Source: Asterochloris sp. CNOR1
Taxonomy: Eukaryota > Chlorophyta > Trebouxiophyceae > Trebouxiales > Trebouxiaceae
Assembly (NCBI GenBank): GCA_963969365.1
Contig: OZ017754.1
Location: forward strand, 1,984,001 to 2,048,000
Direction: 5' to 3'
DNA: 64,000 nucleotides
The notes under the pieces were generated by a model that saw nothing but the letters and a program-made list of their open reading frames with translations, was not told the DNA's origin and searched no databases. This document shows, piece after piece, positions 12,946-25,100 of this stretch (the first letter of the stretch is position 1; each line of letters starts with the position of its first letter). Position numbers and translations under genes: made by a program.

Positions 12946-15900
12946 ATGTCTCTCCAGACTGGCATTGTCGGCATGCCTAATGTGGGCAAGAGCACCCTGT
13001 TCAATGCCATCTGTGACTCAGCTAGGGCACAAGCTGGGAACTTCCCCTTCTGCACAATCGAGCCCAACGTGGGCTTGGTCGCTGTGCCGGATGAGCGGCT
13101 AGAGGTCAGTGCTGCTTCCTGCAGACTGCCCAGGTTGCGACAGAGCACTGTAGCTCCCACCTGCTGCATTGGAATCATGCGTATGCATCAGGCATGAGAT
13201 GCCGCTGCCTCTTAGCATGCTATGCCCTTCTGATATGTGTTGTCTGGCTTCAAGAAGCAGGCACAGAGGTTCATGTTACTGCAGACCCTGAGCACCCTGA
13301 GCAAGTCCAGGAAGACAGTTCCCACCAGCGTGGAGTTTGTGGATATTGCTGGCCTTGTGAAGGGGGCCAGCGAGGGGCAGGGCTTAGGCAATAAGTTCCT
13401 GGCCAACATCCGGGAGTGCGACTCCATTGTGCAGGTGGGCTGTCTGCTTGGCAGGCGGTGCCTGTCAGCACATGGAAGCAATTATAGTGTGCAAGCGGCC
13501 TCTGGCAGGCGGGAGGGGCAAGTGAGCTTCAGTTCGAGCTCTGTACCGAATAAAGCTACTTGTTTGGGACATCAGTGCTGACGAGCCCCAGGCCAGCCCA
13601 GCTGTGTTGGGAACCCGCCAGCAGAGAAGGGCACTCAAGCACTGCAGAACTGCCCTTCTACAGGACGTTGTTCTCATCTTCCTGCTGTTGCGTCGTGGCA
13701 GTGCTGTCGTTTGTCAAGAGCTGAGCCAGCCAGCAGTCTTACTTCTGTCAGCTGCATCACCTGCATTAGCATCAGGCAGTGTGCGAGCTAGGATCTGCCA
13801 TGTGTTGCAAATTCTTCCTGTCTCCCCCTCATTGATTCAGCAGCCTCCAATTGCAATTGAGGCTGCCTGGGGCCTTTCTCCTGCAGGCCCAGCACTTCCT
13901 CACATGCTGCTGCAGGACCTGAAGTGCTTGGAGGACAACCTTTGGCGTTTGCAGTTACTGTCCCGCTGCAGGTCAGGGATTCCTTCAGGCTGTCAGGTCG
14001 ACACGAAGGCAGGTCTGCTCACAGCCCATACACTGCTGCAGCTCTTGTGCTGCATTGAGGACAATACTGTGCATCCACTCAGCCTTCACGTGCATCGCTG
14101 TCCTGATGCAGGTCATGATCTACTCCCAGGTCACCGTCTTGCATCATCTTGAGTCCGACTCCAGACAGCTTGCTGCTGCAGGTCATCCGGTGTTTTGAGG
14201 ATGACAACGTGCACCATGTGAATGGCAAGGTGGACCCTATTGGCGATGCAGACACCATCAATTTTGAGCTGGCGCTGGCCGACATCACCCAGATTGAGAA
14301 GCGCATGCAGCGCCTCGGGAAAGGGGGGCGCAAAAGCAAGGAGGAGGTTGCTGCAGGGGAGGTGAGCTCATGCTGACACTGATTCCCAGTAATACAGGGC
14401 TAAGCTATTGCTTCAGCAGGCTTTCCCTACACTGTGCTGCTGCTCCTGCAGGCGGCGGGAAAACCACTTTACAGCATTGCAAGGGGGTGATTTGCTTCAG
14501 GAGGCTCATCAACGCTGAGCCCCTGCCCCTACAGGTGGAGGCTGCTGCGCCTCATAATTGCGGCAGCTGGCTCAGCAGGCTCCCGGTGCTGCTGCGCTGC
14601 CTCAGCAGGCTCACCACTGCTGCTGCGCTGCTTCTGCAGGTGGAGGCTGCTGCGCTCCAGCGCATCCTGGACGCTCTCGATCAGAACAAGCCCGCAAGAG
14701 CAGTGGAGCTGAATGATGATGAGGCCGCAGCAGTCAAGTCCCTGTACCTCCTCACCATGAAGCCCCTGATCTATGCAGCCAATGTGGCAGAGGACATGCT
14801 GGCAGATCTGGGCGCCACCGACAAGCATGTCCAGGTGGGTGCTGAGCCTTTGTGCAGCAAGTGACACCTCAGCATGCGATGCGCTGTTTGATGCGCTGGC
14901 GGACCTGAGGCCTCCCGGCAAGCATGTCTGAGGCAGGTGGCTCTGCCCTTGTGCAGCCATCTGACACCTGTGCGCCTGCCATAAGCCGCTTGACTGCCAT
15001 TGTCCTGTCCAACCCATCCTGCAGCGCAGCTGCTTGTCGGAAATGTTGCCCGCTGCTTCTGAGCGCGGACCACTCCTCAAACCTGCATACAATCCCTGCT
15101 GGTGTCCACTTCTGGATTGATGGTTGCTAGGCAATTGCTGTGTGGTGTATAACAATGAGGCCACCCATTGCAGCAGGCAGCTGTTCAGTGTGCAGCCAGG
15201 TGGCTACCCTGTGCAGGCGGCGGCGCAGTGCACAGCAATGGCAAAACTACCTGCGTGCCTTCTCCTGATGGCAACGTGCAACTTCACAGGCAGTGCCACT
15301 AGCTCCTTGGCTGCTCAAGACTTGAAGGGAATGTGCTCAGGTGCAGTGCCGCCTGTGCTCCTACACAAAATCCCTGCTGCAGGCGCTGCGCAAGAAAGCT
15401 GACGAGGATGGCTGCGAGGTCATCATCGTGTCTGCCCAGGTGAGCTTCCGCTCTGCTGTGGCGCACCCTGCTTGCTCACATGGCAGCCTGCCCGTGAGGG
15501 CTCACAACTATGTGCTCTGCCACTCTGTCTGTGGTGGTACTCTCATGCAAAGCTTTCAAAATTGGTGTCACAGGCTCTGACCTGCCTCTTGTATTTGTTG
15601 TGTCTGAAGGAGCTCAGCCATGCTGCAGGTGGAGGCAGAGTTGCGAGATCTGGAGCCTGCTGATGCTGCAGAGTACCTGGAAAGCCTGGGGGTTGAGGAG
15701 GGCGGCCTGAGGAGCCTCATACAGGCCACCTATAAGCAGCTTGGCCTGTACACCTACTTCACCACTGGTGAGACAGATCAAGCATGTCAATGTGGCTGCA
15801 CGTGTTAGGTGTTCAAGTCATGGAGGAGTGTCTGCACGGGAGAGCAGGCTGCTGAGCTGGGGCCACTGGCCACCTTGTCTGGCACTCATCACTGCTGGAG

Positions 15901-16301
15901 GGTAAATAAGCAGCAAACAGGTCACCCCAGCACATGCTTCTTGGTGCAGTCATGCCTCTTGCTTCACTTCCTTTCTGAGCAGGCTGCAGTGCAGCCACCT
16001 GCCTTGGTGCCTCAGCCCTCACCCTGACAGTAAAGCAGCGAGCTCTGTCACTTTGCCGGCCGTAGGTGAGCAGGAGACAAGGGCCTGGACTATCAAAGCC
16101 GGCATGACAGCTCCCCAGGCCGCAGGCGTCATCCACACAGACTTTGAGCGGGGTTTCATTCGTGCCGAAACTGTGGCTTACAGTGCTTTTGTTGAAGCTG
16201 GCGGTTTCTCGCAAGCCAGAGACAAGGGTCAGGTGCGCCTGGAAGGGAAGGAGTACATCGTGAATGAAGGCGATGTCATGCTCTTCAGGTTTAATGTCTG
16301 A
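12946..16301 (+). CDS. ychF: YchF/OLA1-type P-loop ATPase/GTPase
   Basis: Ribosome-associated TRAFAC-class NTPase of the Obg family. Seven exons: 12946-13104, 13285-13434, 14182-14361, 14640-14834, 15383-15439, 15629-15767 and 16066-16301 (371 residues; the family is about 363). Motifs: G1 [25 protein letters not shown]3 region [29 protein letters not shown], then the TGS-like C-terminal block [20 protein letters not shown] ending [10 protein letters not shown]. This ending is typical of bacterial/organellar YchF rather than cytosolic OLA1. The frame is open upstream of 12946 to 12631 with an Arg/Ser/Ala-rich stretch that could be a transit peptide, so plastid or mitochondrial targeting is possible. 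The chosen ATG gives the usual M-S-L-x-x-G-I-V-G start. Introns 2 and 3 hold decayed exon-edge copies. Confidence 0.95.
13905..14080 (+). repeat. Two decayed copies of the YchF exon 3 start
   Basis: Copies at about 13905-13950 (reads LKCLEDNLW) and 14033-14080 ([11 protein letters not shown]) resemble the true exon 3 start at 14170-14215 ([12 protein letters not shown]). Each is preceded by the same ctgctgcag acceptor-like sequence. Both lie in the same intron and orientation. Confidence 0.6.
14533..14560 (+). repeat. Copy of the YchF exon 4 acceptor and start
   Basis: The bases caggtggaggctgctgcgc occur at 14533 and again at the real exon 4 edge (14637), 104 bp downstream. Further partial copies of gctgctgcgctgcctcagca lie between them. 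Confidence 0.75.
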
Positions 16302-16809
16302 GTGCTTCATATCTCTGTCTGTAGCAATCATCAGTTTGCATCAGGTCTATGTCCTGTATGCCTCATTGGCCCCCCCTCCCCCCTTTGCACTAATTCATTG
16401 TCCCTCAAACCTGCGCCTGCACATGTGCAAAGACAGAGACCTTCAAATGTCCAGCCCGCATCTGACTGTAAAGCATGCTGCAGCTTTCCAGCCTGTAGAG
16501 GTTGAGGTTGCTCTTTGGTGCACATATACATACCAGGGCCATGTCTTGGGCTCTGGACCGCCTTTTTGACACCAATGCTCTTGACAAAATTCTCTACCAC
16601 ATCCATTAATACTCAGTCTCACCTTCTTCCACAGGCTTCCATTGTGAGCCAGGTCCAAGCCCACTGAGGCTCCTGTAATAAGCGTACTGAGGTACTGCAC
16701 GAAAGTTGCATTGCCCAAGTGTGGCCATGAAGCTGGCCTGCCTGAGCCTGTGCACCCCAATGACTGCTGAGACTCCTCCAAGAGCCTGATGAGGCGCTCC
16801 ATGCTCAGT
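16302..16809. other. Convergent spacer between YchF and the zinc-finger gene
   Basis: About 500 bp. The minus strand holds an open frame of 119 codons (16443-16802), starting just after the zinc-finger gene's stop. It matches no family I recognise and is probably 3' UTR/spacer. No RNA gene or repeat is evident. Confidence 0.5.
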
Positions 16810-17463
16810 TCACAAGTCGTCTAGCCACAAAAGATCTCCAGGCGGCATCTCTGGCAGCTGCTTGGCCTCCCTTCCAGGCGGCCCCGCTTCAGGGTCTGGG
16901 TTTGGTGCTTGACCTTCAAAGCCGCCACATAGGGGGCACGCCATGAGGCCCTGCATGCAGGAGAGTATTGCTGACCTGCAGGCCGATTGCTGCTGCCTGA
17001 AGCCGATTGCTGCTGCCTGAAGCTGAGTGCATGCAGAGAAGCTGCAGAAAGTACAGAGACAGACCTGGCCGTTGCATGCATGACAGCGAGCCCTGCCAAT
17101 GAAGAAGGGCCTGCCTGCACCCCCAGGCTGCAATCACCACATGATGTTGCATAACAGTGCAAGATGAACCAAAGTGTTGCTGAAAGAAGCAGTACCTTTG
17201 TGTTAACATATCCCTGGCCTTCGCAAACAGAACATGGCAGTGTGCCACACCCTGTGCCTGCAGGAGATGGAAGCTTTGAAAGCCAACATATGGAGGCAAA
17301 GCTCAGAACAGCCTGCTGCGGACTCACCACAGGCTTCACAGATGTGCTGAAATTGCAAGGAGGCAAACTGGGTTCTTGTCTTCCTCTTGGGAGTAGTGGC
17401 TGGACGCCTGATCGGGGGTCTGGACATACAGCACATGTGAACTTTGAGGTGCACTGGGGGCAT
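16810..17463 (-). CDS. Small DnaJ-type zinc-finger protein, probably plastid
   Basis: Four exons: 17463-17328, 17257-17196, 17127-17065 and 16950-16810, closing to 133 residues. Four Cys pairs form two DnaJ-like zinc sites: CEACGTGC, CSVCEGQGY, CHACNGQG and CPLCGG. No J domain is present. This resembles the plant BSD2/DnaJ-E zinc-finger-only proteins that assist folding of plastid proteins such as Rubisco or photosystem subunits. The N-terminal 40 residues are Arg/Ser/Thr-rich without acidic residues, as in a transit peptide. The C-terminus is short and acidic (LLWLDDL). Exon 3 must begin at ttgcag|CCTGGG to hold the frame. The gene is divergent from the DUF218 gene (293 bp). The exact partner protein cannot be told. 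Confidence 0.8.
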
Positions 17464-17756
17464 TCTGCTGACCCTGGAGACCTGCGTTTGCAAGCAGCTG
17501 CGATCAGAATGAGATCGATTGGTGACCTAACATGATACCTGCATGACATGAGACAGACACTACTCAATGCAGCTCTCATAGCGGTGTGCAGCTTAAGCTG
17601 CAGCAGGCCTGGTCAGACAGGGCTCGTCCCTGAGCTGTGTGCGCTCCCTCTCTGGTGCTGGTCCTCAAACCAGAGGCATAATTGCAATGGCTTCTGGGTT
17701 CACATGGAGCCGGGAGTGCTAGTGAAGCCCAAGTAGGCTCCAAAATTTTTGGCTTT

Positions 17757-19056
17757 ATGTACAGTGCAATCGTTGTTCTGGTAAGTCAAGGGCGGACTGG
17801 CGTTTTTCTCAAAAAGCAGTGCGCTCTCAACAAATGCATCACACGACGCATGTGTGCAGGGCTGCAAGCCAGACTCAGACCGCCTGGCAGAGCGCGCCAC
17901 AGCTGCAGCAGAGGTCTGGCACCTCCAGCCATCTCGCTGCCTGTTGATCTGCACAGGCTGGGCCAGCCAAGCAGGTAGGGTTGTACCTTGTGCCCCATGC
18001 AACTCACTGAAGCCCTGCAATTCCCACGATGCCTCCCTCTTGCAGGCCTGCCAGCTGAAGCCAATCTGCTTGCCAGCCACGCAGCATGTTTGGGAGTGCC
18101 CCTGGAGCTCATCATTTTAGAGAGCGAGGTGCGGGATACCACTGCCATTTCAAGGCCGCTTACCCAAACAGTAACTGCAGAAACGACTCACACCCTTGCA
18201 GGCTAAGAACACCATCGAGAACGCGTTTCAGGTGTTGCCCATCCTGGAGAAGCACAGGGTCCAGCATGTCACCCTGGTGACCAGCGAGTACCACATGCCA
18301 CGCTCACGCCTGCTGTTCGAGCTGGTGCTGGCGGGCACAGGCATCTCCCTGGCCTTTGCTGAGGTGACCACGTGGATGGAGTCAATCGTGAAGCTGTACG
18401 TTGCCTGTCAGCCTGGTGTGACCAAGCTGGGCAAGGCATTGCCTGAGGAGATCTCAGGACCAGGGATGGTCTCTGCTGATCAGCACCTCATGTGAGTCAC
18501 CATCACACTCACTGCAGGCTTGTCTGCCATCTCATATGGGTTGCGCCAAGCCATGCTGGACAGTTAACCCCCTGAGGAAGGCAGCTGTTCTCTGAGGCAC
18601 CCATTGCCCTCATTGCAGGCACGCTCTGCGATCCCGGAAGGGGAGCGCCAATCCCTGCTGGATAAGGAGGTGTGTGGCATGCAGCACCTGATCAGGCTGG
18701 CAGCCCGCCCAGATTTCAAGAAAGCCATGTTGCTGGACCGTGGCCTGACGCATCCAGATCTGCTCAAGCCTTGTGCAGCATTGGCTCAGCTACCTCTCAA
18801 CAGGCCGCCGGTGACGGAGGAGGATCAGCAGGCCGTGCAGGCAGCAGTCCAGCTGAGGGCAGTTGACCAGGCAGCAGGCAGCAATATTGCTGCTGCAAGG
18901 AGATTGTCCCGACAGCTGTCAAGGGTGCGCAGCCAGGGGCAGGACAGCATATACAGCGCGCTGCAACGTTCCCTGAGCGGGTGGGAGGCGGGCCAGGCAG
19001 CCATGGCCGCAACTCAATTTCACGAAGTGGCTTTTCAACTTGTGACTGCTTCATGA
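17757..19056 (+). CDS. DUF218 / YdcF-SanA-like domain protein
   Basis: Five exons: 17757-17780, 17860-17974, 18046-18128, 18202-18491 and 18597-19056 (323 residues, phases all consistent). The first coding exon is only 24 nt, and its product MYSAIVVL joins GCKPDSDRLAERA; this is the A-I-V-V-L-G strand start of DUF218. Further family blocks: GLPAEANLLASHAACLGVP, KNTIENAFQVLPILEKH, and VTLVTSEYHMPRSRLLFE (the S-x-x-H-M-P-R motif). The C-terminal third (after LLDKEVCGMQ) is helical and not part of the domain. Bacterial relatives act in envelope metabolism; the eukaryotic role is unknown. There is no clear signal peptide. The last intron is read as CAT|gtgagt to ctgag|GCACCC, because the nearer cattgcag acceptor breaks the frame. 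Confidence 0.85.
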
Positions 19057-19138
19057 CGGTCATTGAAAGCTGCTGTACAGCACTGCATCTGCATAGCGGG
19101 AGGTAGTGGTTCTAAACTGAACAGATGTTGGCTGCCAG

Positions 19139-22100
19139 TCAGTAACATTCCTGGGCTGCTTCATCGGCTCGCAGTATGCGATTTATGAGTTCTCTATTCT
19201 GACCTTCATTAGTGCGCGGCTTGAAGGTGCACTCGCGCATGGCTTCAGCGAGCAAGGCCTGCTTCAGCTCAAAGCGCCGTTGTTGCAATTTCTCCTGCAG
19301 GGCAGCCCCGGACGTTGGCATAGCTGTCGGCAGGCTTTCATAGGGGAGCTCAGCAGATGTGCCGTCCAACTTGCCTGGTCCTTACTGTCATGAAGATCAA
19401 AAGGTTTGGGAATGGTGTGAGTAGCAACAGGCCCCTGAGGATTGAGGATGAACACCTCCGCCTCCCGCTGGCGCTTCTGAGCTTCCTTGCTTTTGGCAAG
19501 CTCCTGCAGCAGGGTTGCAGGATGAAATGCAGATGACTGTATTGCCCTGCAACCCCTGAATGTCGGGCAGTGAGCCCTAGCAGGTGCTGTTAAGGATGCC
19601 CAGGCCTCTGGACCCAGGCACCAGGAGCTACAAAGCTGGGGTGTCACACCCAAAACCACAGCGGGCAGGGTGGATCTGCCATCACAGCATGCCCAGGCTG
19701 ACCAGCTGCTGTCTCAGGGCACTGCTCCCGCTGAGGCAAAGTGTTCCTCTCAACAAAGTGCCTTCTCAAGACGGTGCCTTCTCCAGGCTGCAAAGGCTGC
19801 CTTTCAGCTGCAATGCTTAGCAGCACTCCTGCGCTTGCTGCCTGTGCTGTGTGCTGTGCTGCAGGCTGCTTGTCACAGGGGCATGCCTGGCAGGACAATG
19901 GCCCCACCTGCAGCTCCATGTGCCGCTCCAGTCCCCTGACCACCACGGGCCCCTGCTGCCGAGGGCGCTCCTTGGTGATGGCGGGGGTAAAGGTGCAGTC
20001 CACCAGCTCAGCGTATTCCCTCAGGTCGCGCTGCTCCTGCAGGCGGGCTGCGCGCTCCTGCTTGTAGGCAGCAATGCGGGTCACCAGGCTCTCAGGGTCC
20101 TGCAGCAGAAGCAATGGTTGTCAAGGCAATCGTAACAGCAGGGCACGCTGCTACTTCAGGCGGCCGCGGCCCCTGCCTGGTAGGCAGCAGTTCGGGTCAT
20201 CAGGCCCTGGGTTCCTGCATGGGGATAGCAGATGTGTTGGAGGTTCCCCCATTGCTGTGCTGCAGATGACATCTTGCGTCACCACTTGTGGACCGCGCTG
20301 TGGGGAATCCAGGCTGCTCACTCCTGCAGGAGGCACGGCAGGCAGTCAACATGCCGCTGCATCACGGGGTGCGCCTGCACGCATCCCTCAGGCAGCAAGT
20401 GCAGTCGTGTCAAAGGGCACCCACAAGTTGATCACCTCTGCTCCTTGTGCTACAAAGCAAACCCACTTTCTCTGCTGCCTGTTCAAGACCTGGTGTGCGC
20501 TGTGCAGCCTGTGCCTGCTGAACACGCCTGCCTGCCCTGCCGCTCTTGGTTGACTTAACAGGGCGAGGGGCACCTCTGGTTGCTGATCACCCCTGCTGCT
20601 GTTGCTGCACAGTCCGACCCTTCTGTGGGAGTGCCTCAGTGCTTGGTTGTTCCTTGGCCCAGTGCTTGCCAGGTCTACCACGCGCAACCTGGCTGTGGAC
20701 CCCCACACTTCTGAGCACTGCTGCTTCTCTCCACGCGCAGCAGCGGACTGTGGGGCGGAAGTATTCAGGCAGCAGAGCCAGCCAAAGAGCATGCATGCTC
20801 GTTACTAAACTTCAGGGGGCTGCTCACACATGCAGCCCAGTGCTTGCCTGACTGGCCAACTGCAGGTTGGCAGTGGGCACCGCCCCTTTCTGAGCCCCAC
20901 TGCCGGCCCCTCCCTGTCCAGCAGCCCAGATGAATGCCAGCGCAATGTTTTGTTGGGGTGTGAAAACTGTGGGACCTCTATATACCGCCAGACATTGGGG
21001 CGCTCTTCTGCCAGCCGCGAGGCAGGCAGCCAAGGCCTCCTCATCCTGCACTGACTCGCCTGCTGCACCTCATCAGCCACCCCCAGCTTGCCTGGTCAGC
21101 CAGGCGCAGCTTGGCTGTGGGGATCACCCCACTCTGGCGGCCACCGCTTCCACCCCCTCCCTGCGCCGCAGCCCTGTCCAGCGCCAGCGCAGCAGCCGCT
21201 CGGCTGCGCTGCGTGAGGTTGGGCCTGAATGTGTGGGTCGCTCGAAACTCTGCCTCCGCCTGCTGCCGCTGCTCCTCCCGCACCTGGGCTGCGCGCTCGT
21301 TCTTCACCAGCTCGCTCAGCGGGTTGCCCTGCAGGAGGGGGAGCAATACAGCATGGATCAGGGGCCGATCTCATGGTTTGACCACCTTTTCAGTGCTGCT
21401 GGGCCTGGGGTCTGCACTTCACTAGAGGGCTCCAGGGGCATCTCTTGATGCAGGGGGAGAGATCTCAGTGTTGCACAGGCGTGGTCAGTACTTGATAAAT
21501 CAACTCGTCCAGGCAGTTGCCCTTTCCCTGAGGTGGTGGGATGCACTGTTTTGGCAAGCCTGGTCACATGCAGCTGAAAGCTCTTGTCAGGCTGTGTTGC
21601 CCACGTCCTCAGGACGAGGGAGGGCAACGGAGCAGCCTGCTTTCAGCTCTACGGACTCGTCCTGGATGATCTGCCCTAAGTACACATGAGCTGTGTCGCT
21701 GCCCTCAAGCACACAGCCTGCTGCCTGCAGCTGCCAGGGGCAAGCGTGGCGGCCATGCCGCTGCCCCAGTCAACCCACAAGCGCCTCCATTGATGCCTCA
21801 CCCGCGCAATCCGCCGCGACCGTTCATTGATCTGCGGCTTGAAGCTGAACTGCGCATAGTAGTGGTCTGCAGTTGCGCTGCGGCAGGCATTCTGCCTCTG
21901 CTTGTCCTTGAAGGCCAGCCTCTCCACGCGCTCCAGGTAAGTCTCATGGCCATGAGGGTGGGCTGCCACGGCCAGCAGGGGCTGGGAGGCCGCTGTGTCG
22001 GGGGCAAATGTGCAGGCGGCATCCTCCTGCAGGTGAATACTCGAGTTGACAGATGTGTGGTGAGTTGCGGGCCCACGGGCCCTGCGGCAAAGTGGCAGGC

Positions 22101-25100
22101 TGCATCTTCCTGCAGGCAGCCCAAGCCGCCTTGTTGGACGCAGGAATGCAGCCAATAGCCTCCTGCAGGCGGCATACGAGAGGGAGCAGGCTATGCTGTC
22201 AACCTTTAGCAGTAGCAGGCAGGCCACAGTGTCGAAAGGAAAGGTAGGCTTTGCAGGCTGTGCCCTCCTGCAGGCCGAGAGGGCATGGCCGTGTATGGCA
22301 CAGCTGCTCAGACAGCACCAGCCAAAAGGGCAGCCTGTTGAGAGCTGGCAGGATCCTCATGCAGGCAGCTTGTAGAGCTGCAGCCAGCTGCTGCTGCAGA
22401 TGAGCACTGGAAGGCAGGGTGCCCCGCAGGCCAGGCCTTCACTGGGGCAGGCAGGCATGCTGGAGCCAGGCTGTCAGCCTGCAGCCGGTGCGCCAGGCCA
22501 TGCAGCCTTGACACACACCGAGCCAGCCATGACAAGCAGGCACGCACAGGACTCACGCTGTCAGCCTGCAGCTGCTGCAGGCGTGCCTCGCGCATCTCAT
22601 GGAAGAAGCGCTGCCGCTCAAAGAAGTTGGCAGGCAGGCTGGAGGAGTCCTCCAGCAGGCGCTCGCTCACAGGGTTGATGCGGGGACTGAACGTGCACTG
22701 GGCCTCCTCCTCCAGGGCACCTGCACACGCATTGCTGGTTTACATCTGAAAACACCAAAGCTGACAGTGGGCGGTGATCGTTTGTCACTGCAGAGCTTGA
22801 TCTGGCGCCTGAAGGTACAGTGGGCCTGCTTAGACTCTTCCAGGGCACCTGCAGGTCCACATTGAGAAGGGTGAGCAAGGCAAGCTTTACAACACTGAGA
22901 TCCCCCTGACGACTGCCGCATTGCAATGCCAGACCACGCCAGGACATGACAAGCTGGCTGGCTGGGTGCCAGGCCACAGCCTTCAGAAGACATCTTGCCG
23001 AACTGTACATGGGCTGCTCTGGGACGGGCAAATCGTGCTGCAGCCCTCCCCTCTGTGCAAGGCACATCTGTGCAAGGCACATCTGTTCAAGGCACATCTC
23101 TGCATGGCGCTGCCGCCGTGCAGCTCCCTTCTGGGCGCTGCCGGGGAGCTTGCAGCGCACAGTCCCAAAGCGGCAAGCGGCAACTTCAGCCTCCCAAACA
23201 CCATCCTGCAAGACATGTGACACCCACCTTGCGTGACTCTGAGCGGCTGCCGTTGTGTGAGCCTCTCTGGCACAGGCACATTGTCCTGCAGCTCCCGGAT
23301 CTCCTTTGCAATGGCCATCCGGATGGAGTTGTCATTGATGGCCGGTGCAAAGGTCCTCTCTGGGTCAAAGTCTGCTGACCGCGCCGTCTGGGCCAGTTTT
23401 TCACTGCAGGCACGGTACAGGACATGGAAGTGGGGATCATTGTCTGCCACACACACAGCACAGCACTGCACTTTGACAAAATTACTCAACACCACTGGGA
23501 GATAGTGAACGGCTCTGGAGCACACAGCCCTCATGCTATGAGCGACTGTCACTTAGGCTGCATGCCAGCACAGCGACCGAGTTGCCAGGCTGGCCACAGC
23601 AGGACCACCTCTGGGGACAGGCATGCATCTCAGCACACGCAGACTCCTCAAAATCTTCCAGGACGGGGACACGCTGCACAATCAAGTCGCAGGCTTGCCT
23701 CCTGGCCTGCTGCTGGCCCCACCTGCCAGCGATGGCCTCTACGGGTATATTCCAGAACGGTTCAACAGAGGCGCCCACAGCAGAGGCCCAGGCTTGCCTC
23801 TTGGCCCGTTGAAGCTCCCCCAGACGCTCTTGGATGGGGACGTAGTTGGCCAACCGCTGCGCGTTGGTTTTGGGGGCGAAGGTGCAGTCCCGCAGGGCTG
23901 CCTGTTCCGCTTCCAACTTCAGCTTCTCCCACTGCACTGGCAACCTCCAATCTGAGTTGTGACTTCGACTTCCCTGCAGCTGGCTTCAGCATGTGGCATG
24001 CGAGCTGTATGCAGGCCGCGCTCAGCCGATGAGAGCCCTTGCTGCACCTTAGCAAAGTTGTAGCACAACAAGAAATGTGCAAAGGCAGGCAGCGCTGCCT
24101 GCTCTGCCTCCAAGATGAGTTTCTCCCCCTGCACCCAGCAGATGAGCTCCAGCGCCACACAGCAGGGAACCTTCATGTGCGGCCAGTGAGCAGCACCCAC
24201 AGCCTGAGGAGCTGCCAACCAGATGCAGTGAGGATGCAGGCACTGCTGAGCTGCACATGGGCAGGCAGCACTTGAGGCAGCTGCCAGATTCAGCAGATGG
24301 CCTGCATGCTGATGCAGCAGCTGGTGATGGCAAAACGCAAGCAAGCTGAGCTGAAGGGTGCCACATCAAACGAAAATCGCCTGATGAGTTGCAGCCGGCT
24401 GCACAGGTGCAGGTGCAGAGCTTGGGGTCAGACCGCAACCTGCCTGTGCATATTTCTTCTCATGCTGCTGGTATAGGCGCTGGGCGAAGGGGAGCTGCGC
24501 GCTTGCCGCCCGGGGCCCCACCTCGGGGCCCCGGCCCGTCTGCGGCGCAAATGTGGCCCCTGCCATCTGGTGCTCGGCCTCCTCAGCCCTGCGCCGCGCA
24601 CCTGCAATGTAAGGGGCCAGGTCAGAGCAGGCAGCGCTGGAATCAAGGAATTGGCAATAGCGTTGCGGGCATGCTCAGCACAGCTAGCCAGGCTGCTGTG
24701 TCTGGCTTGAGCGTGCAGTACAACAACCAATGCACGCCTGACCATGCTGCTCTGCACATCAATGCCTGCATCCTCTGACCACCTTCAAGGATGTTCTCGG
24801 GCCACTCAGAAGGCCAATGACCCCACACGCCCTTTATGACTCTCCATCTCACATTTGGCCCAGAGCTGCGTCCGTGGCTTGGCCAGCTGGTCTATCCGCC
24901 CGGCCCCCGTGGCAGGGGCAGGGCGTTGCCTGCCAGCAGAAACGCTGCGCCGCCTGGCCACCAGGCAGGGCTTGAAGGTGAGCTCCTCCCCCATCTCTGT
25001 CTGGGTGCGCCGCAGAACAGCCTGCTTGGACACCTTGGGGTGGGGCCCGCTCAGCTTGAAGGCCCTGCACTGGCAGCAGCGCTGTGTTTGGTGGAGGTGC

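Noticed and set aside
16443-16802. Minus-strand frame of 119 codons starting right after the zinc-finger gene stop
   Set aside because: No homology, no splice pattern; most likely chance reading in a 3' spacer. Kept only as a note.
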